NCBI GenBank assembly: GCA_023475025.1
Contig: JAMCWB010000068.1
Span: forward strand, 1 to 36,907
From: Gammaproteobacteria bacterium
GTDB taxonomy: Bacteria; Pseudomonadota; Gammaproteobacteria; Pseudomonadales; Pseudomonadaceae
Direction: 5' to 3'
DNA: 36,907 bases
In this document: piece after piece, positions 1 to 9,117 of the stretch
Layout: each line of letters opens with the position of its first letter
Numbering within the stretch: position 1 is the first letter of the stretch
The notes under the pieces: model-generated
Seen by the model: the letters and a program-made list of their open reading frames with translations, nothing else
Database searches by the model: none
What the model was told of the DNA's origin: nothing
Made by a program: the position numbers and the translations under genes

Positions 1-1011
1 CTCCAGGGCCAGCCCCAGATGGTAAAGGGTAGTGCTGTTGTCTGGCTGCTGTTCCAGCGCTTGCTCCAGGTAAAGAATCGCCAGATCAGCTTGCTGGTTT
101 TCCAGGCTGATCAGGCCCAGGGTAAGAATCAGGTCGTGATCGTCCGGATTCTGTTCCAGCAGGCGACCAAACTGGCTGGCGGCAGCGTCGAGCTCTTCAG
201 TGCCCAGTAACAGGCGAGCCAGTTGCAGGCGCAGGCGACTGTCATCCGGGTGAAGCTGCAAACTGGCATGCAGCAGGTCGATCGCTTGCTGCGGCTGCTC
301 AAGTTGCTCCAGCAGGTTGGCTTGCAGTAGCAGTGCTCCGGCTTGCTGCTGCTCGACGGGCTGTTGTTGCAGGATATCCAGCGCCTGTTGTGGCTCGTTT
401 TCATGCAGCACCAGGGCGCGGGCAAAGGCCAGTTGACGATTATTCGGGTAGTCCTGCTGCAATTGTTGCAGGGTATCGAGTAAGGCGTTTCGGGTTGTTG
501 CATCGCTCTGGCTGGCAGCAACAGCGAGGAAGTCAAAATGTGCCTCGCCGCTCATTTCCAGCACTTTACGCATACTGGCGGTGGCTGGCTCGATCTGACC
601 GGCGCGGGCCTGCTGCAAGGCAGCTGCGCGGTGCGCTTCGACATCATTCGGCGCAACCTGGGTCCAGAGGGTGGCCATTTCCAGCGCGGGTTGCTCGGCA
701 CCAAGAAACTCGGCCACGCGCAAGGCGCGTTCCACCACGCCGGGATCGCGGGTCTGCTCGGCCTGGCGTAGGTAGTTACCCAGCGCCAGGTCAAAGCGAT
801 TGCGCTGGCCGGCCATTTCCGCTGCCAGCAGCTCGAACAGGGTATCCTTGGGGAAAGGGCGTGGTGATACTGCCGGCAGAGTGGTGATCTGTTCGGGCAC
901 CGGTTCGACGGTTGCTGTCGTCGGGCCGTCGACCTGCGACCGGTTGGCGCAGGCAGTGACCAACAGGCTCAGGCTGATGACCAGCAAGGTGCGTTGAAAG
1001 GTTGGTGTCAT
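1..1011 (-). CDS. TPR-repeat lipoprotein, 3' end cut by window edge
   Basis: The reading frame stays open from the ATG at 1011 to the window edge (337 codons), so the C-terminus is missing. The N-terminus is a lipoprotein signal: a short basic start, a hydrophobic stretch and a lipobox ending LVTAC, with the lipidated Cys near residue 22. The rest is helical and rich in Leu, Ala and Gln. Repeated units such as 'ALLLQANLLEQLEQPQQAIDL' and 'LGRLLEQNPDDHDLIL' have the spacing of tetratricopeptide repeats, which bind proteins. It is divergent from hemA, the same position as PA4667 in P. aeruginosa, where lolB follows. The probable role is an outer-membrane-anchored scaffold; the partner is unknown. 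Confident that it is a TPR lipoprotein, not about function. Confidence 0.85.
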   Translation of the reverse strand, partial: MTPTFQRTLLVISLSLLVTACANRSQVDGPTTATVEPVPEQITTLPAVSPRPFPKDTLFELLAAEMAGQRNRFDLALGNYLRQAEQTRDPGVVERALRVAEFLGAEQPALEMATLWTQVAPNDVEAHRAAALQQARAGQIEPATASMRKVLEMSGEAHFDFLAVAASQSDATTRNALLDTLQQLQQDYPNNRQLAFARALVLHENEPQQALDILQQQPVEQQQAGALLLQANLLEQLEQPQQAIDLLHASLQLHPDDSRLRLQLARLLLGTEELDAAASQFGRLLEQNPDDHDLILTLGLISLENQQADLAILYLEQALEQQPDNSTTLYHLGLALE

Positions 1012-1162
1012 GGCGTTCCGCAACAGCGTTCAGATAAGGATGATGATGCCACAGGATCCAGCGTAAACACACCGGGCGCCCCTGAGGAATTGATTGGCGC
1101 AGATATACATAGGACAATTAGGGGTTTGAATCATTCCGCAGTCCCTCGCACAAAGAGGCATC

Positions 1163-2455
1163 ATGGGTTTTCTGGCAATCGGCATCAATCACAAGACGGC
1201 AGCCGTCGACGTCCGCGAGCGGGTGGCATTCTCGCCCGAGCAGCTGGGCGAGGCACTGCAACGCATGCGTGTCGATACCGCGACGCAGGAGGTAGCCATC
1301 CTGTCTACCTGTAACCGCACAGAAATCTATTGCAGTCAGGATGCACCGGATGCCGAACGGGTGCTGCGCTGGCTGGCTGAATTCCATGGCTTGCCGGCGG
1401 AGCAGCTGACTGGTAGCAGCTATCACTACCAGGAGTCGGCGGCGGTGCGCCATATGATGCGGGTGGCGGCCGGGCTCGACTCCATGGTACTTGGCGAGCC
1501 GCAGATTCTCGGTCAGATGAAGGATGCCTGGCAGGCGGCGCGCACCGCCGGCACCCTGGGTCCGCAACTCGATCGCTTGTTCCAGAGCACCTTCAATACC
1601 GTCAAGCAGGTGCGCACCGACACCGCCATTGGCGAAAATCCGGTCTCCGTGGCCTTTGCTGCGGTCAGCCTGTCGCGGCAGATCTTTTCTGATTTGCGCC
1701 GCAGCACGGCCTTGTTGATCGGTGCCGGCGAGACCATCACCCTGGTTGCCCGCCACCTGCATCAGCAGGGCGTGAGCAAGATCATTGTCGCCAACCGGAC
1801 GCTGGAGCGCGCGCAGGTGTTGAGCGACGAGCTGAGCGGGCGAGCAATAGTGTTGAACCAGATTCCCGAGGTGTTGCCGGAATGCGACATCGTTATCAGC
1901 TCGACCGCCAGTCCCTTGCCGATTCTGGGCAAGGGTGCCGTCGAGCGTGCCCTGCGCCAGCGCCGGCACAAGCCCATGTTCATGGTCGATATTGCAGTGC
2001 CGCGGGACATCGAACCGGAAGTAGGGCGTCTGGCGGATGTCTATCTGTATACCGTGGATGACCTGCATGAGGTGATCGAAGAAAACCTGCGCTCACGCCA
2101 GGGCGCCGCCGATGCGGCCGAGCGCATGATCGAGCTGGGTACGGATGAGTTCATGCAGCGCCTGCGTGCGCTGGCCGCGGTTGATGTGCTGCGCCGTTAC
2201 CGGCAAAAAGCCGAAGCCCTGCGTGATCAGGAGCTCACGCGGGCACTGGGCCGCTTGCAGCGCGGCGGTGATCCGGCGGCAATCATGACCGAAATGGCGC
2301 GCACGCTGACCAACAAGCTGCTGCATGATCCCAGTGTGCAGCTCAAACAGATGACCGCTGACGGCCGCGCCGATGCACTGGCGCTGGCGCAGGAGCTGTT
2401 TGCGCTGGAGCCGGATCAGGCGCCGACCCTTACACCACCACAAGGCAAATCATGA
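1163..2455 (+). CDS. hemA: Glutamyl-tRNA reductase
   Basis: This enzyme reduces glutamyl-tRNA(Glu) with NADPH to glutamate-1-semialdehyde, the first committed step of C5-pathway tetrapyrrole synthesis in the cytosol. The 430-residue length is normal. The N-terminus [13 protein letters not shown] is typical, and the catalytic cysteine is Cys50 in [12 protein letters not shown]. The NADPH domain follows around residues 175-300 ([16 protein letters not shown]), and a helical dimerisation domain ends the protein. The start at 1163 has a GAGG four bases upstream. The stop overlaps the prfA start as ATGA, so the two are translationally coupled. A second haem gene, hemH, lies 15 kb downstream. Confidence 0.97.
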   Translation: MGFLAIGINHKTAAVDVRERVAFSPEQLGEALQRMRVDTATQEVAILSTCNRTEIYCSQDAPDAERVLRWLAEFHGLPAEQLTGSSYHYQESAAVRHMMRVAAGLDSMVLGEPQILGQMKDAWQAARTAGTLGPQLDRLFQSTFNTVKQVRTDTAIGENPVSVAFAAVSLSRQIFSDLRRSTALLIGAGETITLVARHLHQQGVSKIIVANRTLERAQVLSDELSGRAIVLNQIPEVLPECDIVISSTASPLPILGKGAVERALRQRRHKPMFMVDIAVPRDIEPEVGRLADVYLYTVDDLHEVIEENLRSRQGAADAAERMIELGTDEFMQRLRALAAVDVLRRYRQKAEALRDQELTRALGRLQRGGDPAAIMTEMARTLTNKLLHDPSVQLKQMTADGRADALALAQELFALEPDQAPTLTPPQGKS

Positions 2456-3537
2456 AGGCATCATTGCTCAACCGTCTGGATACCCTCAAGGACCGTTTTG
2501 AAGAGCTGTCCGCGTTGCTCAGCGATGCGGAGGTGATCAGCGATCAGGCACGTTTTCGTGAGTACTCGAAAGAGTATGCCGAGCTGGAAACCACCATGGA
2601 CTGCTATCAGCAGTGGCGCAGTGTGCAGGCCGACCTGGAAGAAGCGCGCACTCTGCTCAAGGACAGTGACGCCGACATGCGCGCCATGGCCGAGGAGGAT
2701 CTGGCCAGCGGCAGCGAGCAACTGGAGCAGCTGGAAGTGACCCTGAACCAGTTGTTGCTGCCGAAAGATCCTGATGACGAGCGTAATGTGTTTCTGGAAG
2801 TACGTGCCGGTACCGGTGGCGACGAGGCAGCGCTCTTTGCCGGTGATCTGTTTCGCATGTATTCGCGTTACGCCGAACAGCAAGGCTGGCAGCTGGAGGT
2901 GCTGTCGGAAAATGCCGGCGAACATGGGGGCTACAAAGAGATTATTGCGCGCATTGACGGCGCCAGCGTTTATGCCCGGCTGAAGTTCGAGTCCGGCGCC
3001 CATCGCGTGCAGCGGGTGCCGGAAACCGAATCCCAGGGGCGTATCCATACCTCGGCCTGTACCGTGGCGGTATTGCCGGAAATGGACGAGCAAGCAGCGA
3101 TTGATATCAATCCTGCCGATTTGCGTGTGGACACTTTCCGCGCCTCCGGTGCCGGCGGGCAGCATATCAACAAGACCGATTCCGCAATTCGACTGACTCA
3201 CCTGCCCAGCGGCATGGTGGTGGAGTGTCAGGAAGAGCGCTCGCAGCACAAGAACCGCGCCAAGGCGATGAGCCTGTTGCAGTCGCGTCTGGCTAATCAG
3301 CAGCGTGAGGCGCAGGAGAAGCAACTATCGGATACGCGTCGTTTGCTGGTCGGCTCGGGTGATAGGTCCGAGCGCATCCGCACCTACAACTTCCCTCAGG
3401 GCCGGGTCACTGATCACCGTATCAACCTGACCCTGTACAGCCTGGATGAGGTGATTCAGGGTGGCCTGGACGCGGTGATTGAACCCCTGCGGCGTGAATA
3501 CCAGGCCGACCAGATGGCTGCACTGGATGCGCATTGA
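2452..3537 (+). CDS. prfA: Peptide chain release factor 1
   Basis: RF1 recognises UAA and UAG stop codons and triggers peptidyl-tRNA hydrolysis on the ribosome. The 361-residue length matches the family. The catalytic GGQ is at residues 235-237 within [10 protein letters not shown]. The stop-codon-reading loop is PET within [22 protein letters not shown], which fits the RF1 P-x-T pattern rather than the SPF of RF2. The gene overlaps hemA by four bases. The next gene encodes the methyltransferase that modifies the GGQ glutamine, the usual arrangement. Confidence 0.97.
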   Translation: MKASLLNRLDTLKDRFEELSALLSDAEVISDQARFREYSKEYAELETTMDCYQQWRSVQADLEEARTLLKDSDADMRAMAEEDLASGSEQLEQLEVTLNQLLLPKDPDDERNVFLEVRAGTGGDEAALFAGDLFRMYSRYAEQQGWQLEVLSENAGEHGGYKEIIARIDGASVYARLKFESGAHRVQRVPETESQGRIHTSACTVAVLPEMDEQAAIDINPADLRVDTFRASGAGGQHINKTDSAIRLTHLPSGMVVECQEERSQHKNRAKAMSLLQSRLANQQREAQEKQLSDTRRLLVGSGDRSERIRTYNFPQGRVTDHRINLTLYSLDEVIQGGLDAVIEPLRREYQADQMAALDAH

Positions 3538-4348
3538 TCAGGCATTGACCGCAGCTGAGTTGCCGGACTCAGACAGTCCGCGGCTGGATGCCGAATTGCT
3601 GCTGGCAGCGGTGTTGGACAAGCCGCGCAGCTATCTGCGGACCTGGCCGGAATATGAGCTGACAAAGCCACAACTGGAGCGCTATCAGGCGCTGCTTGCA
3701 CGCCGCCGCGCCGGTGAGCCGGTGGCTTATCTGCTCGGTCGCCAGGGTTTCTGGTCGCTGGACCTGGCGGTGGCGCCCAGCACCCTGATACCGCGTCCGG
3801 ATACCGAGCGGCTGGTCGAGCTGGCGCTGGAGCTGGGTCCGATAGGCGCTGCACGGGTGCTGGATCTGGGTACTGGCAGTGGGGCGATTGCCCTGGCCCT
3901 GGCCAATGAGCGGCCGCACTGGCAGCTTACTGGTGTTGACCGGGTGAGCGATGCCGTGACGCTGGCGACGCGCAATGCCGATGAACTGGGCCTGCGCAAT
4001 GTCAGCTTTCAGCGCAGCGACTGGTTTGCCGGGCTGAGTGGCCAGCGGTTTGATCTGGTGGTCAGTAACCCGCCCTATATTGCCAGTGATGATCCGCACC
4101 TCAGTCAGGGGGATCTGCGCTTTGAGCCCAGCAGTGCTCTGGTCAGTGGCAGCGATGGCCTGCAGGATATGCGCCGGATCATCAGCGAATCCCGCGCGCA
4201 CCTGCAGGGTTGGCTATTATTGGAACACGGCTGGCAGCAGGCCAAGGCAGTGCAGACCCTGTTGCGCGAACAGGGCTATCAGGCCGTAGCTTCGTGGCAG
4301 GATCTGGCCGGACAGACGCGGGTAACCGGAGGGCAGTGGCATGGATGA
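3527..4348 (+). CDS. prmC: Release-factor glutamine N5-methyltransferase
   Basis: PrmC methylates the glutamine of the GGQ motif in RF1 and RF2, using S-adenosylmethionine. The protein has a small helical N-terminal substrate domain ([20 protein letters not shown]) and then a Rossmann methyltransferase domain with SAM motif [16 protein letters not shown]. The signature NPPY is at residues 181-184. I chose the ATG at 3527 (273 aa): it overlaps prfA by 11 bases and gives the N-terminus expected for the family. A further upstream in-frame start at 3479 would add 16 residues of unlike sequence inside prfA. Confidence 0.95.
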   Translation: MRIDQALTAAELPDSDSPRLDAELLLAAVLDKPRSYLRTWPEYELTKPQLERYQALLARRRAGEPVAYLLGRQGFWSLDLAVAPSTLIPRPDTERLVELALELGPIGAARVLDLGTGSGAIALALANERPHWQLTGVDRVSDAVTLATRNADELGLRNVSFQRSDWFAGLSGQRFDLVVSNPPYIASDDPHLSQGDLRFEPSSALVSGSDGLQDMRRIISESRAHLQGWLLLEHGWQQAKAVQTLLREQGYQAVASWQDLAGQTRVTGGQWHG

Positions 4349-5090
4349 TCAGCAGCTGTTGCGCTACAGCCGACAGATTCTGCTGGCGCAGGTGGACATC
4401 GACGGCCAGCAACGCCTGCTCGACAGTCATGTCCTCATTGTCGGTCTTGGCGGACTGGGCTCCCCGGTTGCGCTCTATCTGGCTGCTGCCGGGGTCGGTC
4501 AGATGACCCTGGCTGACCCGGACCAGGTGGACCTGAGCAACTTGCAACGCCAGGTTATTCATCATCAGGCCGATCTGGGGCGTGACAAGGTCGCATCAGC
4601 CCATGACCGTTTACAGGCGTTGAACCCCCGGGTGCAGATACATAGCCTGCCTCAGGCGCTGTCCGGACAGGCGCTGACCGATGCGGTAGCTGCGGTGGAC
4701 CTGGTGCTCGATTGCACGGATAACTTTACTACCCGGCAGGCGGTGAACCGCGCCTGTGTAGCGGCGCGCAAGCCATTGGTCTCCGGAGCCGCTATTCGCC
4801 TGGAAGGTCAGCTCAGCGTATTTGACCCGCGCCGTGCCGATAGTCCCTGTTATCAATGCCTGTATGGTGATGGTGAAGAGACCGCCCTGAGCTGCAGTGA
4901 AGCCGGCGTGCTGGGGCCGCTGGTGGGTACCATCGGCAGCCTGCAGGCGCTGGAAGCGCTCAAATTGTTGGCGGGATTTGGCACCCCTCTGGTGGGCCGC
5001 CTGCTGTTACTCGATGCGCTGGATGGGCGGTTCCGTGAATTGCGCATACCACGTGATCCTGCCTGTGCATGTTGCGGTGCTGGGGCATGA
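4341..5090 (+). CDS. moeB: Molybdopterin-synthase adenylyltransferase (MoeB/ThiF family)
   Basis: This is an E1-like enzyme that adenylates the C-terminal glycine of a small sulfur-carrier protein (MoaD, possibly ThiS). It has 249 residues. The nucleotide-binding loop VGLGGLGS is at residues 34-41, and LDCTDNF around 123-129 carries the conserved Asp. Zinc is expected at the CxxC pairs Cys170/Cys173 and Cys242/Cys245. Cys185 in LSCSEAG sits where the family has its conserved cysteine. The gene overlaps prmC by eight bases and murI by four. No rhodanese domain is fused, so it is MoeB rather than MoeZ. Confidence 0.92.
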   Translation: MDDQQLLRYSRQILLAQVDIDGQQRLLDSHVLIVGLGGLGSPVALYLAAAGVGQMTLADPDQVDLSNLQRQVIHHQADLGRDKVASAHDRLQALNPRVQIHSLPQALSGQALTDAVAAVDLVLDCTDNFTTRQAVNRACVAARKPLVSGAAIRLEGQLSVFDPRRADSPCYQCLYGDGEETALSCSEAGVLGPLVGTIGSLQALEALKLLAGFGTPLVGRLLLLDALDGRFRELRIPRDPACACCGAGA

Positions 5091-5878
5091 GCTGTGCGCC
5101 TGTTGGGGTATTTGACTCCGGCCTGGGCGGCCTTTCGGTACTCAATGAAATTCGCCAGCAGTTGCCGCAGGAAAGCCTGCTCTATGTGGCTGATTGCGGC
5201 TACGTACCCTATGGCGACAAGCCACCCGAACTGATTCGCCAGCGCAGTCGGCTGATCGCGGACTTTCTGCTGGCGCAGGGAGCCAAGGCCCTGGTGGTGG
5301 CCTGTAATACCGCAACGGCTGCTGCCATCAACGATTTGCGCAGCTGTCATGACCTGCCGATTATCGGCATGGAGCCAGCGGTCAAACCGGCCACCAAGGC
5401 CACACGCAGTGGCGTAGTCGGTGTGCTGGCGACTACCGGCACCTTACAGAGTGCCAAGTTTGCTGCCCTGCTGGATCGTTTTGCCCGCGACGTCGAGGTT
5501 ATTACCCAGCCCTGTCCGGGGCTGGTCGAGTGCGTGGAGCGTGGTGAGCTGGACAGCCCGGCGACCCGAGCGTTGCTGCAACGCTATGTGGCTCCGTTAT
5601 TGGCCGCCGGCTGCGATACGCTGATTCTGGGCTGCACCCATTACCCGTTCTTGCGCCCCTTGCTGGCTGAGCTGGTACCTGCGGATGTTGCGTTGATTGA
5701 TACCGCTGCAGCAGTTGCCCGGCAGTTGGGTGAGCGCTTGCAGGCCGCCGGTATGCTGGCTACTGCACAATGCCCGGTAAGCGCCGGATTCTGGACCACG
5801 GGCCAGGTCAACAGCATGCAACAGAGTATGCCCGTTTTATGGGGTTGCCCGGTCAGGGTGCAGCCCTTACCCCTGTGA
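5087..5878 (+). CDS. murI: Glutamate racemase
   Basis: MurI interconverts L- and D-glutamate, supplying D-glutamate for peptidoglycan. The two catalytic cysteines are visible: Cys73 in VACNTATA and Cys183 in LGCTHYPFL. The N-terminal Asp10-Ser11 in [12 protein letters not shown] is also conserved. The start at 5087 overlaps the moeB stop as ATGA and gives 263 residues, the family size. An upstream in-frame start at 5069 would lie inside moeB and adds only six residues. It is the last gene of the hemA-to-murI overlapping run; pagL follows after a 26-base gap. Confidence 0.96.
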   Translation: MSCAPVGVFDSGLGGLSVLNEIRQQLPQESLLYVADCGYVPYGDKPPELIRQRSRLIADFLLAQGAKALVVACNTATAAAINDLRSCHDLPIIGMEPAVKPATKATRSGVVGVLATTGTLQSAKFAALLDRFARDVEVITQPCPGLVECVERGELDSPATRALLQRYVAPLLAAGCDTLILGCTHYPFLRPLLAELVPADVALIDTAAAVARQLGERLQAAGMLATAQCPVSAGFWTTGQVNSMQQSMPVLWGCPVRVQPLPL

Positions 5879-5904
5879 CGCTTGACTTGATAAGGAAGAG
5901 ATCC

Positions 5905-6432
5905 ATGAAGAAGGCACTGCTTGTCAGCACGCTTACGCTAGGCGGGTTACTGGTATCACCGCACAGTCTGGCACTGGATTCGGTGAGCCTGGATGTGGGC
6001 CACAGCTCGGAATCCACCACTACGATGCGCCTGGGCGCGCAGTGGGATTTTGGTCAGACACTGTGGGAGAACCGTGGCGGTGATCTACGCCTGGATGGTT
6101 ACTGGGATATCGCCGCCACCGACTGGGGCAGTCTGAACACCACCAGTGTGGATGCATCACCCGTTTTGCGGCTTAACTTCGGTAGTGGTCAGGCAACGCC
6201 ACACTTGTATCTTGAAGCGGGTATCGGGGTAGCCTGGTTCAGCCGTTCACGGCTGGCGCCGGGCACCAATCTGGGCTCCAGTCTGCAGTTTGCCGACCGC
6301 ATCGGGCTAGGTTTGCGCCTGGCCAATGGCAATGATGTTGGTCTGCGTTTCTTTCATTACTCCAATGCCGGCTTCAATCGGCGCAATAGCGGGGTGGAGA
6401 CTGTTGCCTTGCACTACCGGCTCAATCTCTGA
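5905..6432 (+). CDS. pagL: PagL-type lipid A 3-O-deacylase, outer membrane
   Basis: PagL removes the 3-O-linked acyl chain of lipid A in the outer membrane. The 175-residue protein has a signal peptide (MKKALL, hydrophobic core, cleavage near residue 23 after SLA) and amphipathic beta strands fitting an eight-strand barrel. His151, Ser153 and Glu165 lie in HYSNAG and GVETVALHY. The His-to-Ser (+2) and His-to-Glu (+14) spacing equals that of the known P. aeruginosa triad His126/Ser128/Glu140. I chose 5905 because of the signal peptide and the AAGGAAGAG upstream; an earlier in-frame start at 5770 lies inside murI. It converges with and overlaps the DUF2878 gene by 11 bases. Confidence 0.9.
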   Translation: MKKALLVSTLTLGGLLVSPHSLALDSVSLDVGHSSESTTTMRLGAQWDFGQTLWENRGGDLRLDGYWDIAATDWGSLNTTSVDASPVLRLNFGSGQATPHLYLEAGIGVAWFSRSRLAPGTNLGSSLQFADRIGLGLRLANGNDVGLRFFHYSNAGFNRRNSGVETVALHYRLNL

Positions 6433-6964
6433 CCCTGTTGGCTTGCTGCTCGGCCAGCTGGCGCTGCCGGTATTGCTCACGATACAGATGGGCAAAGCCA
6501 TGCAATACCGGCAGCACCACAGCCCAGATGGCGGCGAGGATAGCCACGCTGGGCCATAGGCCAAGGGGCAGCTCAACATCGGCCAGGGCGGCCCCGGCGA
6601 CATAGGAGACCGGGGCTGCAGCCGCACCGACCATGGCTGCCAACCACCAGCGTTGGCTCCAGGCCAGGCAGTGATTGAGTGTGGTCGCCAGCAGGGCCCA
6701 GAGCAGGGCCAGCCAGAGGGGGACCAGATCGGACTCGCCGGGGAAGTGAAATACACCCAGATGCATCAGGAAGGAATCCAGTGCGGCGCCGGCAAAAAAC
6801 ACCGTCATCACCAGCTTGCCCTCAGCTGCCCAGCTGCTGGTCCAGGTGAAATGCACCAGCAGTACGCCGAGGGGGATCAACAGCCAGAACGAACTGCCGC
6901 CAAGTACCGCTGCGAACCAGCCCAACTGGAACAGGACGGCATTGGCAATCAGTTTGATCGGCAT
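6422..6964 (-). CDS. DUF2878 family membrane protein
   Basis: This 180-residue protein is almost wholly hydrophobic, with about five or six likely membrane helices (for example LIPLGVLLVHFTW, LVPLWLALLWALLATTLNH, SVAILAAIWAVVLPVLHGF). It fits the DUF2878 family of inner-membrane proteins, whose function is not known to me. The start at 6964 is one base beyond the stop of the cfa-like gene, so the two are coupled. It is the last gene of the long photolyase operon. In related operons a small membrane protein of this kind accompanies the CFA-like enzyme. The start is set by context; a longer in-frame extension into the cfa-like gene exists but is unlikely. Confidence 0.75.
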   Translation of the reverse strand: MPIKLIANAVLFQLGWFAAVLGGSSFWLLIPLGVLLVHFTWTSSWAAEGKLVMTVFFAGAALDSFLMHLGVFHFPGESDLVPLWLALLWALLATTLNHCLAWSQRWWLAAMVGAAAAPVSYVAGAALADVELPLGLWPSVAILAAIWAVVLPVLHGFAHLYREQYRQRQLAEQQANRVRD

Positions 6965-6965
6965 C

Positions 6966-8318
6966 TCAGGCTCCCAGGGTGTGTAAGTGTAGGTCCGGTC
7001 GGGCGTCGGGTTTGCTGAACAGGATCTGTGCGGTACCGATCGAGCGCTCATCAAAGCCGCCTTCGCAGTAACACAGATAGAACTCCCAGAGCCGGAAAAA
7101 GTAGTCATCATACCCGAGTTGCTGCAGGTGGCTGCGTGCGTTTTTCAGGTTGCGGTACCAGTGGCGCAGGGTTTCTGCGTAATGCAGGCCAATATCTTCC
7201 AGGTGCAGCATGGCTAGATCGGTATGCTTGCGCGTCAGTTCGCCAATCAGGCTGACCGAGGGCAGCGAGCCGCCGGGGAACACGTAGCGCTGGATAAAGT
7301 CCACGCTCTTGCGTGCCTGCTCATAGCGCTGATCACGGATGGTAATGGCTTGCAGCAACATCAGGCCATGGGGTTTCAGGCGCCGGGCACAATGCTCGAA
7401 ATAGGTGCGGAAGTAATTGTGCCCGACCGCTTCGACCATTTCGATCGAGACCAGCTTGTCGTATTCCCCGGTCAGTTCGCGGTAATCCTTGAGCAGCAGG
7501 GTAATACGGTCCTCCAGTCCCAGCTCGATTACCTTGTCGCGGGCGAAGGCGTACTGCTCTTGTGACAGGGTGGTGGTGGTGACGCGGCAGCCGTAATGCT
7601 GCGCGGCATAAATGGCCATACTGCCCCACCCGGTGCCAATTTCCAGCAGATGGTCATCCGGCTTGAGTTCCAGTTTGCGGCAGATGCGTTCGAGTTTGTG
7701 CTGCTGGGCCTGCTCAAGATTATCGCACTGGGGTGGGAAAATAGCCGCCGAGTACATCATGCTCGGGTCGAGAAAGTTCTCGAACAGGTCATTGCCGAGG
7801 TCGTAGTGCGCCTGGATATTGCGCCGCGAGCCCTTCAGTGTGTTGCGGTTCAGCCAGTGAATCCACTTCAGTGCCGGGCGTCCGAGGCGCGCCATACCCT
7901 GTTCCATGGCGTCGAGCACATCCAGGTTACGCACGAACAGTCGGGTGACTGCACTGAGGTCGGGCGTGGTCCAGAAGCCGTGAATATAGGATTCGCCGGC
8001 ACCCACGCTGCCACTACCGGCGACCATGGGATAGGCCGCGGCGCTGTGTAGATAGACATCAGCATGCAGGCCATCGCTGTCAGGCTGCCCGAATTGCAGG
8101 GCCTCACCGTTTTCATGCAGGGTCAGGGTGCCGAAGCGCAGGGCTTTGAGCTGGGCCAGTACCAGGCGGCGGGACAGCGACTGCATCCAGTTGGGCCGCT
8201 CGGCGACTTGCTCCGCGCGGGCGCGGGTCTTGCCCAGCAGTTGACTGGCGCGCTCATCGGATACTGTCTGGTCGTCGGGGTAACAGACCAGCAGCTCGTC
8301 TTGGCTAATGCTTTTCAT
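6966..8318 (-). CDS. Cyclopropane-fatty-acid-synthase-like SAM methyltransferase (UfaM-like)
   Basis: This 450-residue protein has an N-terminal lipid-binding region (about 1-165) and a C-terminal SAM domain with motif LEIGTGWGSMA at 225-235. It aligns well with CFA synthases (HYDLGNDLF, LDPSMMYS, FPGGSLPSV). In E. coli Cfa, bicarbonate is held by Cys139, Glu239, His266, Ile268 and Tyr317. Here Glu296, Ile325 and Tyr380 are kept, but the Cys and His positions are Ala191 (MYSAAIF) and Gln323 (LLQAI). That argues against ordinary cyclopropanation. It fits the idea of a UfaM-type enzyme that methylates an unsaturated acyl chain on the way to furan fatty acids. It overlaps DUF1365 by 14 bases. 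Family call firm; reaction inferred. Confidence 0.9.
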   Translation of the reverse strand: MKSISQDELLVCYPDDQTVSDERASQLLGKTRARAEQVAERPNWMQSLSRRLVLAQLKALRFGTLTLHENGEALQFGQPDSDGLHADVYLHSAAAYPMVAGSGSVGAGESYIHGFWTTPDLSAVTRLFVRNLDVLDAMEQGMARLGRPALKWIHWLNRNTLKGSRRNIQAHYDLGNDLFENFLDPSMMYSAAIFPPQCDNLEQAQQHKLERICRKLELKPDDHLLEIGTGWGSMAIYAAQHYGCRVTTTTLSQEQYAFARDKVIELGLEDRITLLLKDYRELTGEYDKLVSIEMVEAVGHNYFRTYFEHCARRLKPHGLMLLQAITIRDQRYEQARKSVDFIQRYVFPGGSLPSVSLIGELTRKHTDLAMLHLEDIGLHYAETLRHWYRNLKNARSHLQQLGYDDYFFRLWEFYLCYCEGGFDERSIGTAQILFSKPDARPDLHLHTLGA

Positions 8319-9117
8319 CTGAGGACTCCTTGACCTTGATAGCGGTGGCCGCCGTGGTGATCTGCACGGGTGCGGTATGATCGAAAATTGGAATGCGTTT
8401 GAGTGCCAGGCGCAGTGCCTGCCAGTAAATACCGGTGATGGTTTTCAGCACCATAAAGGGAAAGCTGACCGCTTCACGTCGCAGCAGGCTCTTGCTCAAT
8501 GGCTGGCGCGCCAGGTTGAGCGTGGCATCGAACAGCTTTTCATGTGCTTGCCAGTCTTCCATATGAATCAGCAAGGTGCGCCCCGGTTGGCTGAAGCGCA
8601 TGCGGTAATCCACCTCACTGGGCAGGAAGGGTGATACCTGGAATGACTTGGCGACCTGAAAATTCTGCGTGCGCTGCTCCGGATCGGTTTTCATCACATA
8701 GCAGTAGCGCTCCAGCCAGGGCGTATTACTGACTTCGGTAATGATGGCTCGCAGCTTGTGCGCCTGATCGTAGCAATAGAAAAAGGAGGCCGGATTGAAC
8801 ACCAGGCCGAAACTGCGTACCTGCGTCAGTAGGCAGACCGGGCCGTTCAGCTGCAAGCCCAACTGTTCCTGCACCAGGCGCTGCGCGGTTTGCTGCAGGC
8901 TTTCATCCTCGCGGGCATGGTGGCGCAGATAATCGCCCGGGCGAAAGCGCATGGGTGACCACCAGCGACCGGACCACAGGCTGCTCAGCTTGAACACCTC
9001 GGCTTGCTCGTCGAGGTTCAACCACAACAGGCTCAAGCGGTAGGTGAAGTTGTGTGTCTTCGGGGCGTAACGGCGATGCCGTATCCAGCCGCGATAGAGG
9101 GCGCTTGACGGGTTCAT
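8305..9117 (-). CDS. DUF1365 family protein
   Basis: This 270-residue protein starts MNPSSALYRGWIRHRRYAP, the standard DUF1365 opening with its conserved R-H-R and 'FTYRLSLLWLNLDE' segments. FGLVFNPASFFYCYD in the middle is a further family hallmark. There is no signal peptide or clear membrane helix. Its biochemical function is not established. The gene is repeatedly found between a flavin oxidoreductase and a CFA-like enzyme, as here, so a role in membrane fatty-acid modification is the best inference. It overlaps the FAD gene upstream by four bases and the cfa-like gene downstream by 14. Confidence 0.88.
   Translation of the reverse strand: MNPSSALYRGWIRHRRYAPKTHNFTYRLSLLWLNLDEQAEVFKLSSLWSGRWWSPMRFRPGDYLRHHAREDESLQQTAQRLVQEQLGLQLNGPVCLLTQVRSFGLVFNPASFFYCYDQAHKLRAIITEVSNTPWLERYCYVMKTDPEQRTQNFQVAKSFQVSPFLPSEVDYRMRFSQPGRTLLIHMEDWQAHEKLFDATLNLARQPLSKSLLRREAVSFPFMVLKTITGIYWQALRLALKRIPIFDHTAPVQITTAATAIKVKESSDEKH

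Noticed and set aside
1118-2068. Long open frame on the minus strand opposite hemA (316 codons)
   Set aside because: It is antisense to a clear hemA, has no family resemblance and owes its length to codon bias in a GC-rich genome.
2461-3324. Long open frame on the minus strand opposite prfA (287 codons)
   Set aside because: The sense strand encodes RF1 with GGQ; the antisense product is low-complexity and unlike known proteins.
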